From Oscillospiraceae bacterium (GTDB taxonomy: Bacteria > Bacillota > Clostridia > Oscillospirales > Acutalibacteraceae): DNA of 6,605 nt. Where the stretch lies: contig WQRM01000089.1 of the NCBI GenBank assembly GCA_009786735.1, forward strand, positions 1 to 6,605. Reading direction: 5' to 3'. Below, piece by piece: positions 1-5,379 of this stretch. The position numbers were made by a program, and so were the translations under genes. Each line of letters begins with the position of its first letter. Position 1 is the stretch's first letter. The notes beneath the pieces are model-generated. The model saw only the letters and a list, made by a program, of their open reading frames with translations. It was not told where the DNA came from and searched no databases.

Positions 1-616
1 TGGTAACCTCCAGCGGCATTGTGGTTTCAATGGGTGGTGCTGTGGTGGGCGGCGGCAGATCTGCTTCTGTCACGCGTATGGCGCTCAACAGCCGTGCTTG
101 GTGGGCGGGCGTGCCCGCACCGGTGACTAAGCGCAGCGGTGGTTCGGTGTTGATGGGCGAGCCATCTTGCTCCCAAGCCAAAATGGTGTCTGCATGCATG
201 GCGAAGTCGCGGCTAAGGTTCACACTCGTGCCGTCCACCGAGCTCACCATCACGTTGTGCACATTGTGCACGCCGAGGAAGCCCAGCATAGCGCGCAGGC
301 TCACACCGCGGAAAACGTGATTCGTGGTGAAGCCCGCAGCACTGGTCACCGGCATGCTCACTTCGGCCGGGGGCAGCAGTGCGGCATCGAGGTTGGTGAA
401 CTGCACAATGCCCGGCACGCCGTGGATTTCTACCCGCCACGTGATTAGCTGGCTAACATCATCAATCATGTTGTCGGTGGTGTCTTCGCCGTTGATGGTG
501 GTGTAGCCGTTGAACGGGTCATTGGGGGTGTCTGTGTTGCCACAGGCGGCAATCGTCACGAGCACCGCTGCGGTCAGCAGCAGCGCAAAAAGCTGTAGGA
601 TGCGATGCTTCTTCAA
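1..616 (-). CDS. Lipoprotein with a molybdopterin-oxidoreductase-like domain (3' end beyond window)
   Basis: The 205 visible residues begin with a lipoprotein signal peptide: basic start MKKHR, a hydrophobic stretch at residues 6-24, and lipobox I22-A-A-C25, so the product should be lipid-anchored on the outer face of the membrane. Residues about 56-182 resemble the oxidoreductase molybdopterin-binding (sulfite oxidase-like) fold seen in many Firmicutes surface proteins: W60-R-V-E-I-H-G-V-P-G, F102-R-G-V-S-L-R-A-M-L, W148-E-Q-D-G-S-P-I, then P160-L-R-L-V. A Pro/Thr-rich linker follows from residue 186, suggesting a further domain or spacer past the edge. The only visible cysteine is lipobox C25, so the cysteine that holds molybdenum in true sulfite oxidases is absent; I infer a binding or structural role, not a proven enzyme. 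The start is TTG: no in-frame ATG precedes the signal peptide, an in-frame stop lies upstream at 659-661, and an AAAGGAG site sits 8 bases before the TTG. Frame is open to base 2. Domain assignment is by resemblance only. Confidence 0.8.
   Translation of the reverse strand, partial: MKKHRILQLFALLLTAAVLVTIAACGNTDTPNDPFNGYTTINGEDTTDNMIDDVSQLITWRVEIHGVPGIVQFTNLDAALLPPAEVSMPVTSAAGFTTNHVFRGVSLRAMLGFLGVHNVHNVMVSSVDGTSVNLSRDFAMHADTILAWEQDGSPINTEPPLRLVTGAGTPAHQARLLSAIRVTEADLPPPTTAPPIETTMPLEVT
254..271 (-). repeat. Two-copy 9-base tandem repeat inside the lipoprotein gene
   Basis: On the minus strand GTGCACAAT is followed directly by GTGCACAAC, encoding Val-His-Asn twice (residues 116-121). It sits at the end of the helix after the FRGVSL motif, where homologues usually have a short variable turn. 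It is probably a small in-frame duplication without further meaning. Confidence 0.5.
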
Positions 617-624
617 AAAACCAT

Positions 625-631
625 CTCCTTT
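625..631 (-). promoter_or_regulatory. Ribosome binding site that fixes the TTG start of the lipoprotein gene
   Basis: AAAGGAG reads on the minus strand and ends 8 bases before the TTG at 616. An ATG follows the GGAG directly (624-622), but it is too close to be served by this site and reads only Met-Val-Phe before a TGA that overlaps the TTG. The site therefore supports TTG as the real start. Confidence 0.75.
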
Positions 632-660
632 TTCACAAACGCTTCTTTCTCTGTCTTTCT

Positions 661-689
661 ATGATAGCACATTTCGCGCAAAATTGCAA
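661..689 (-). promoter_or_regulatory. Sigma-70/SigA-type promoter for the lipoprotein gene
   Basis: Read on the minus strand: -35 box TTGCAA at 689-684 (4 of 6 consensus bases), a 17-base spacer, and -10 box TATCAT at 666-661 (5 of 6). The -10 is preceded by TGC, giving an extended TGn -10 motif. Transcription would start near 654, leaving a purine-rich leader of about 38 bases before the TTG at 616. The motif quality and position make this a good housekeeping promoter; no operator-like repeat is visible around it. Confidence 0.7.
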
Positions 690-747
690 GAGTTATTTTT
701 GGGAAGCTTGGCATATATTTAGTAAAAAATTTGTGAATAATCTGCTA

Positions 748-753
748 TGAGGT
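748..753 (+). promoter_or_regulatory. Ribosome binding site choosing the ATG at 759 for the flippase
   Basis: TGAGGT ends 5 bases before the ATG at 759. The in-frame ATG at 747 overlaps this site and has only AT-rich sequence without a purine-rich site before it. The protein starting at 759 (MTNSRKL, then the first membrane span) also fits the usual start of SpoVB-like proteins better. Confidence 0.65.
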
Positions 754-758
754 ACATC

Positions 759-2273
759 ATGACCAATTCCCGCAAGCTCATTTTCAACACCGCGTTGCTC
801 ACCGCCGCCGCACTCGCCATGCGCACGGTAGATGTTTCCTTCAACGTCTTCATCACCAACCGCATTGGCGCGGCGGGCATCGGCTTGTTCCAGCTCACGC
901 TCACGGTCTACGCCATGGCGGTGACTTTCGGCTGCGCGGGCGTGCGCTTTGGCGCAACCCGGCTGAACATCGACCTGCTGTCGCGCAATCCGCAGGCAAG
1001 TTTGCGCCGCCCCATGCTCATGTGCTTGGGCTGGGCGCTTGCGGTGAGCACGGTGGTGGCCATTGTGTTGTATGCCGCAGCCCCCACCATTGCCGAGCAT
1101 TGGCTGCACGACATGCGCACGCTGCCGAGCTTGCGCATGCTGGCGTTTGGGTTGCCGATGGTCTCGCTAACCGCGGCGATGACGGGCTATTTCACCGCGG
1201 TGCGCACGGTCTACAAAAGCGCGCTTGCCCAAGGCTTCGAGCAGCTGGTAAAAATCAGCTTTGTGGTGTTTTTTCTGCATCGCATGTTGCCGCGCGGCTT
1301 GGAGTTCGCCGCGCTGGGCATCGTGTATGGCATGGTCATCGGTCAAGCGGCTGTGATGCTGCTGTCGTTCATCTTGCTGCGCCAGTCGAAGTTCATCAGG
1401 CGCAAGGGAGATGGTCAGCGTGTGCCACTGCGCAGCCTGCTGCACATCGCCGGACCAGAAGCCGCCGGTGCTTGCGCACGCAGCGTGCTGTTGACCACCG
1501 AGCACTTGCTCATCCCGCGCGGGTTTGAGGCCAGCGGGCGCAGCAACGAAGAAGCCATGCGTATTTACGGCGTGGTGCAGGGCATGACCCTGCCTGTGCT
1601 GCTGTATCCGTCGGCGGTGCTCAGCTCGCTCAGCAGCCTGCTTGTGCCGGAGTTTTCGCAACTGCGCGTGCAGAACCAGCGCGAGAAAATCAACCAAAGC
1701 GTATCGAAAGTCCTCAAGCTGGCTTTGCTTTACGGCGTGTTTGCTGGCGGCATGTTCTACGCCTTTGGCTATCCGCTCAGCCAGGTGATTTACGGCAACA
1801 CAGATGCCGGCAAGTATCTGCAGCTGCTCGCGCCGCTTGTGCCTGTCATGTATCTGGACATGAGCGTAGACGGCATGCTCAAAGGGCTCGACCAGCAAAA
1901 AGCCTCCATGATGTACAACATCTTCGACTCGGCCATTTGCGTGGCGCTCGTGTATGTGCTGCTGCCGCGCATCGCCATCAAGGGCTACATCATCGTGCTA
2001 TTCGTCAGCGAGCTCTACAACTTTTTCTTCAGCATTCGGCGTTTACTCAAAGTCACCGACGCCCCGCGTCCCACACTGGCACAAGTGATCAACCCCATCC
2101 TGTGCGTGGCCTGCGCGGCGGTGATTCCCATCGGTATCTCGCGCTTTTTGTTCCCCACGATGCTCACGAGCATCCCCGGGCTTGTGTTCGCGATTTTGCT
2201 GTCTATCGGCATTTACTTAGGCACACTACGCGCCACCGGCTGTGTGCGTAGCTTTAGCTTGCGCCGCTTATAA
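759..2273 (+). CDS. SpoVB-like polysaccharide/lipid II-type flippase (MOP superfamily)
   Basis: A 504-residue integral membrane protein, about the normal length for the SpoVB/MurJ-like branch of the MOP (MATE-like) exporter superfamily, which flips lipid-linked sugars across the cytoplasmic membrane. By eye there are about 14 hydrophobic spans, including residues 37-60, 86-106, 128-148, 183-206, 272-295, 318-338, 385-402, 405-425, 441-460 and 471-489. SpoVB-type signatures are the N-terminal M21-R-T-V-D-V-S-F followed by I36-G-A-A-G-I-G-L-F-Q, the central G275-M-T-L-P-V-L-L-Y-P-S-A with S290-L-S-S-L-L-V-P-E-F-S, and D371-G-M-L-K-G-L-D-Q-Q. SpoVB is tied to spore cortex synthesis in Bacillus, but clostridia often carry several paralogues for other wall or surface polysaccharides, so the substrate here is unknown. 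It stands alone on the plus strand; its final 61 bases overlap the 3' end of the leftward YgjP-like gene. An alternative ATG at 747 would add four residues but lacks a ribosome binding site. Confidence 0.88.
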   Translation: MTNSRKLIFNTALLTAAALAMRTVDVSFNVFITNRIGAAGIGLFQLTLTVYAMAVTFGCAGVRFGATRLNIDLLSRNPQASLRRPMLMCLGWALAVSTVVAIVLYAAAPTIAEHWLHDMRTLPSLRMLAFGLPMVSLTAAMTGYFTAVRTVYKSALAQGFEQLVKISFVVFFLHRMLPRGLEFAALGIVYGMVIGQAAVMLLSFILLRQSKFIRRKGDGQRVPLRSLLHIAGPEAAGACARSVLLTTEHLLIPRGFEASGRSNEEAMRIYGVVQGMTLPVLLYPSAVLSSLSSLLVPEFSQLRVQNQREKINQSVSKVLKLALLYGVFAGGMFYAFGYPLSQVIYGNTDAGKYLQLLAPLVPVMYLDMSVDGMLKGLDQQKASMMYNIFDSAICVALVYVLLPRIAIKGYIIVLFVSELYNFFFSIRRLLKVTDAPRPTLAQVINPILCVACAAVIPIGISRFLFPTMLTSIPGLVFAILLSIGIYLGTLRATGCVRSFSLRRL

Positions 2274-2752
2274 TCCGGCAACACTTGCTCCACAATCGCC
2301 CAAAAGCGCGGCGAATGGTTCATTTCACGCAGATGTGCCAGCTCGTGCACCACCACGTAGTCAATCACGTCGTCGTCGCACAGCATCAGCCGCCAGCTGA
2401 AGTTCACGCTGCCGCGGCTGCTACAACTCCCCCAGCGCGTCATCGCGCCGGTGACGCGCATGGTCGTGGGTGCAACGCCCATGATGTCCGCGAAGTGCTT
2501 CACTCTGCCCGGCAAGATTGCCTTGGCCTGCTTGCGGCATTGCTTTTCCAGCTCGGGCGTGATTTGCACGGCGTTCGCCTGGCGTTGCAGCATCAACTGC
2601 TGTTTTTCGGCAATCCACGCGGCTTTTTCCTGCACAACGCGCTCGATATCACGCATCGGGCTGCGCAGCGGCGCGCGCACCTCCACCTGCCCATCCGGCT
2701 TGATGTAGATGCCAATGGTCTTGCGCTTGCTGCGCACTAGCGCGACATTCAT
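2213..2752 (-). CDS. YgjP-like zinc metallopeptidase-fold protein (DUF45 / PF01863 family)
   Basis: A 179-residue soluble protein of the YgjP/WLM-related zincin family. Family marks are R106-W-G-S-C in the middle and the zinc site H136-E-L-A-H140 with the third ligand H146 in the run L141-R-E-M-N-H-S-P-R-F-W; all three histidines and the catalytic E137 are present. The N-terminal beta-rich part (K9-R-K-T-I-G-I, V23-E-V-R-A-P) and W46-I are also typical. The family looks like a peptidase, but its physiological substrate is poorly settled; I recall a nucleotide-hydrolysing role being assigned to E. coli YgjP, so peptidase activity should not be assumed. The start ATG overlaps the GNAT stop as ATGA (2752-2749), and GGAG lies 5 bases upstream inside the GNAT gene, so translation is probably coupled. 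The last ~20 codons run antisense to the flippase 3' end. No signal peptide or membrane span is visible. Confidence 0.88.
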   Translation of the reverse strand: MNVALVRSKRKTIGIYIKPDGQVEVRAPLRSPMRDIERVVQEKAAWIAEKQQLMLQRQANAVQITPELEKQCRKQAKAILPGRVKHFADIMGVAPTTMRVTGAMTRWGSCSSRGSVNFSWRLMLCDDDVIDYVVVHELAHLREMNHSPRFWAIVEQVLPDYKRRKLKLRTQPVARSVPK

Positions 2753-3333
2753 GGCAGCTCCAGCCGCATGAAAATCGGCGTGCCAATGCGAAATATCTTC
2801 GCGGTAATGCGCACCAGCAGGCTGTGTTTTTGGCTGCGCACAAAGCCCAGCTTGCTATATAGTCGCACGGCGGCGGTGTTTTCCTCGGTGGTTTCGAGCA
2901 TGTAGCTGCGGTAGGGCAAGGTGGCGCACAGGTGCTCAATGAGCTTGCCGCCCACGCCCTGCCCGCGCATGCTTGCGCACACGGCAAGGTATTCCACCCG
3001 ACCTTCGTCATCCTGTTTGAGCTTGGGTTGCGACACATTGAGCCCCGCATGCACGCCAATGCCATACAGCCCCAGCTGTTGCCGCAGCAGTTTGCGGCTT
3101 GGTTTGGCGGCGTGGCTGCCAAGCTTGCCCCAGCCGCAGATGCCCACGGGGCGGTCATCTTGCAGTGCAACGACGACTTGCGCAGGGTCAAGCCCGACCT
3201 TGAAGATCGCGTGCAGCACAGCTTTGTCTCGGCTGATGGACGCGCCCATGTACGGGTACATCCCCTCGACGAACACCGCGATGGCGTCGTCAAGCTGCGT
3301 TTCGGTCAGTTCAGATAGTTTCACTATGTTCAT
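2749..3333 (-). CDS. GNAT-family N-acetyltransferase
   Basis: A 194-residue cytoplasmic GCN5-related acetyltransferase that would move an acetyl group from acetyl-CoA to an unidentified amine. Motif A is seen as V113-E-Y-L-A-V followed by the pyrophosphate loop R123-G-Q-G-V-G128 and helix K130-L-I-E-H-L; motif B is E151-N-T-A-A-V-R-L-Y-S-K-L-G-F164, where Y159 is the usual candidate general acid. Residues 63-67 (VGICG) form the expected strand before the active site. Residues 73-106 form a basic stretch containing a hydrophobic patch, probably shaping the acceptor side. The start is supported by AAAGGA (3344-3339) 5 bases before the ATG; this site overlaps the stop codon of the topoisomerase gene upstream, and the gap is only 9 bases. 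Substrate (protein N-terminus, small amine or antibiotic) cannot be told from sequence alone. Confidence 0.87.
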   Translation of the reverse strand: MNIVKLSELTETQLDDAIAVFVEGMYPYMGASISRDKAVLHAIFKVGLDPAQVVVALQDDRPVGICGWGKLGSHAAKPSRKLLRQQLGLYGIGVHAGLNVSQPKLKQDDEGRVEYLAVCASMRGQGVGGKLIEHLCATLPYRSYMLETTEENTAAVRLYSKLGFVRSQKHSLLVRITAKIFRIGTPIFMRLELP

Positions 3334-3342
3334 TATGTTCCT

Positions 3343-5322
3343 TTAACTCACATCCGCCAGAGCTACCCATTTGTGCCCATGATCAGCAATGTGCGCCTTG
3401 CGGCCGGCGAGGTTGTCGCCCTCCATCAGGTCGAACATGTCGGCAGTGGCGCGGGCATCAGTCGGGCAGACCTTCACCAGACGGCGCGTGGCGGGATTCA
3501 TGGTGGTCAGGCTCATCATGTCGGCATCGTTTTCGCCCAAACCTTTGCTGCGCTGGATGGTATACCGCCGCCCCTCAAGCTCCTTGAGCGCCTGCGCTTT
3601 TTCGTGCTCGTTGTAGGCAAACCAGGTTTCGTTGCCGCAGTTGATTTCATACAGCGGCGACTCGGCGATGTAGACCTTGCCCGCCTCAATCAGCGTGGGC
3701 ATCAGGCGGTAAATCATCGTCAAAATCAGCGTGCGAATCTGAAAGCCGTCCACGTCTGCGTCGGTGCAGATGATGACTTTGCTCCAGTTGAGGTTGGCTA
3801 AGTCAAAGCTGCTGAGCTCTTTGTGCGACTTGCCGGTGACCTCCACGCCGCAGCCGAGCACCTTGATGAGGTCGGTGATAATCTCGTTCTTGAAGATTTT
3901 GCTGTAGTCGCTTTTGAGGCAGTTGAGAATCTTGCCGCGCACGGGGATGATAGCCTGAAACTCGCTGTCGCGCGCTTGCTTGCACGCACCCAGCGCACTG
4001 TCGCCTTCCACGATGTAGATCTCGCGCTGCTCGGTGTCGCGGCTGCGGCAGTCCACGAATTTCTGCACACGGTTGGTGAGGCTGTTGCCGCTTTGCAGGT
4101 TCTTTTTGATGCTCACGCGGGTTTGCTCGGCCTTCACCCTGCTGCGCATGTTGATGAGCACCTGCTCAGCGATTTTTTCGGCATCAAGCGGGTTTTCGAG
4201 GAAATAAACCTCCATTTGGTGGCGAATGAACTCTGCGGTGGCCTCTTGAATGAACTTGTTGGTGATGGCCTTTTTGGTCTGATTTTCATATGAAGTCTGC
4301 GTGCTGAAGCTGGAAATCACCAGCAGCATGCAGTCCAGAATATCCTGAAACTTAATCTTCGGGTCGCTTTTCACATATCTATTCTGTGCCTTGAGGTAGC
4401 CGTCGATGAAGCCCACGAAGGCGCTTTGCGCGGCTTTGTCTGGCGCGCCGCCGTGCTCCAAAAAGCTGGAGTTGTGGTAGTATTCCTTGAGCGTTTTGCT
4501 CTTGGAGAACGCCACCGCCACGGTGATTTTCAGCTGGTAGTCGGGGTGGTCGGCGCGGTCGCGGCCTTGGCGCTGGGTTTGCCAAAACTGCACGTCGGTG
4601 AGGGTGTCCTCCCCCCCGATTTCCTTGATGTAATCGACGATGCCGTTTTCGTAGTGGAACTCCACTTCGTCGAACTTGTCGGGTTCGGTTTCGCTGCGCA
4701 AGATGAAACGCACGCCGCTGTTGACCACCGATTGCCGTCGCAGCACGTCCTCGAAAAAGCTCAGCGGAATGTTAATCTCGGTGAACACTTCGAGGTCGGG
4801 CTTCCAGTGAAAGCGCGAGCCGGTTTGCTTTTGGCGGGTTGGCTCTTTTTGCATTTCGCCCACGATGTTGCCCTTTTCAAAGTTGAGCGTGAAGCGATGA
4901 CCGTCGCGGAAAATCTCGGCGTTCATCCACTCAGACGACTGCTGCGTGGCAGTCAGCCCAAGCCCATTGAGGCCAAGCGAAAACGTATAGCTGCCGCCGG
5001 AGTTCGTGTCATACTTGCCGCCGGCATAGAGCTCGCAAAACGCAAGCTCCCAGTTAAAGCAGTTTTCGCGCTCGTTCCAGTCCACCGGGCAGCCGCGCCC
5101 AAAGTCCTGCACGGCGATGCTGTGGTCGAGGTAGCGCGTCACAATCACGCGGTCACCGTGACCCTCGCGTGCTTCGTCGATACTGTTGCTCAAAATCTCG
5201 AACACGGCATGCTGGCAGCCCTCAAGGCCGTCAGAGCCGAAAATCACGCCCGGGCGCTTGCGCACTTTGTCTGCGCCGACGAGCTTTGTCATGTCTGTGT
5301 TGGTGTAGTCTTTTTTTGGCAT
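3343..5322 (-). CDS. Divergent type IIA DNA topoisomerase B subunit (GyrB/ParE-like)
   Basis: A complete 659-residue ATPase/TOPRIM subunit, close to the usual length of Gram-positive GyrB or ParE. GHKL ATPase: E42-I-L-S-N46 (catalytic Glu and Mg-binding Asn), D73-F-G-R-G-C-P, G101-G-K, and a lid G117-L-N-G-L-G in place of GLHGVG. Transducer: the ATP-sensing loop Q348-T-K350. TOPRIM: E439-G-D-S-A-L-G, P460-V-R-G-K-I-L-N and D521-A-D-V-D525, so all metal-binding acidic residues are kept; then R591-S-K-G-L-G-E and T606-T-M-N-P-A-T-R. With an A subunit it should cleave and pass duplex DNA using ATP. Wording such as DFGRGCP, SLGLNGLG and YIVEGDSALGACK differs from housekeeping GyrB and matches, as I recall, a paralogue common in Clostridia, usually labelled topoisomerase IV subunit B. 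No A-subunit gene is adjacent. GGGAG lies 5 bases before the ATG. It follows ftsH by 57 bases and precedes the GNAT gene by 9. Confidence 0.9.
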   Translation of the reverse strand: MPKKDYTNTDMTKLVGADKVRKRPGVIFGSDGLEGCQHAVFEILSNSIDEAREGHGDRVIVTRYLDHSIAVQDFGRGCPVDWNERENCFNWELAFCELYAGGKYDTNSGGSYTFSLGLNGLGLTATQQSSEWMNAEIFRDGHRFTLNFEKGNIVGEMQKEPTRQKQTGSRFHWKPDLEVFTEINIPLSFFEDVLRRQSVVNSGVRFILRSETEPDKFDEVEFHYENGIVDYIKEIGGEDTLTDVQFWQTQRQGRDRADHPDYQLKITVAVAFSKSKTLKEYYHNSSFLEHGGAPDKAAQSAFVGFIDGYLKAQNRYVKSDPKIKFQDILDCMLLVISSFSTQTSYENQTKKAITNKFIQEATAEFIRHQMEVYFLENPLDAEKIAEQVLINMRSRVKAEQTRVSIKKNLQSGNSLTNRVQKFVDCRSRDTEQREIYIVEGDSALGACKQARDSEFQAIIPVRGKILNCLKSDYSKIFKNEIITDLIKVLGCGVEVTGKSHKELSSFDLANLNWSKVIICTDADVDGFQIRTLILTMIYRLMPTLIEAGKVYIAESPLYEINCGNETWFAYNEHEKAQALKELEGRRYTIQRSKGLGENDADMMSLTTMNPATRRLVKVCPTDARATADMFDLMEGDNLAGRKAHIADHGHKWVALADVS

Positions 5323-5347
5323 GGGGACTCCCTTTGCTATGTATGAT

Positions 5348-5367
5348 GGGCGACGCTGCCGCCGCCC
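5348..5367 (-). other. GC-rich hairpin between ftsH and the topoisomerase gene
   Basis: The 20 bases fold into an 8-pair stem (GGGCGGCG with CGTCGCCC, one G-U wobble when read on the minus strand) closed by a GCAG tetraloop. No U-tract follows on either strand, so it is not a standard intrinsic terminator. It lies about 10 bases upstream of the ribosome binding site for the topoisomerase gene and could affect transcript stability, processing or weak attenuation between the two genes. The structure is read by eye, and its function is unknown. Confidence 0.5.
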
Positions 5368-5379
5368 ACAAAAACAATA

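Larger units (their letters stand above)
617..758. other. AT-rich divergent intergenic region
   Basis: This gap separates the 5' ends of the leftward lipoprotein gene and the rightward flippase gene and is clearly richer in A and T than the flanking genes. It contains the lipoprotein promoter and ribosome binding site. A comparable promoter for the flippase was not found: TTGGCA at 708-713 is a fair -35, but the nearest -10-like AATAAT (736-741) is 22 bases away, and TATATT (714-719) has no -35 at a suitable distance. No hairpin terminator or small gene is evident. Confidence 0.7.

Noticed and set aside
21..722. Plus-strand open frames (21-320, 167-448, 324-506, 510-722) in the left part
   Set aside because: They are shadows of the minus-strand lipoprotein, which has a promoter, ribosome binding site, signal peptide and domain pattern.
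708..741. Possible flippase promoter: TTGGCA at 708-713 with AATAAT at 736-741
   Set aside because: The spacer is 22 bases, well outside the normal 16-18, and no better pair was found on the plus strand.
1167..1898. A 243-codon open frame on the minus strand opposite the flippase gene
   Set aside because: The His/Gln/Arg-rich translation has no domain signature, there is no ribosome binding site, and the opposite strand encodes a clear membrane protein.
2213..2300. Terminator for either convergent transcript, including the AGC-TTTA-GCT dyad near 2250
   Set aside because: The stem is only three pairs with mismatches beyond it, and no U-tract follows on either strand.
4426..5346. A 306-codon open frame on the plus strand opposite the topoisomerase gene
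   Set aside because: Its translation is low-complexity and Val/Ala/Leu/His-rich with no recognisable motif. It lies entirely antisense to a gene with intact catalytic motifs and is explained by GC-rich codon use.
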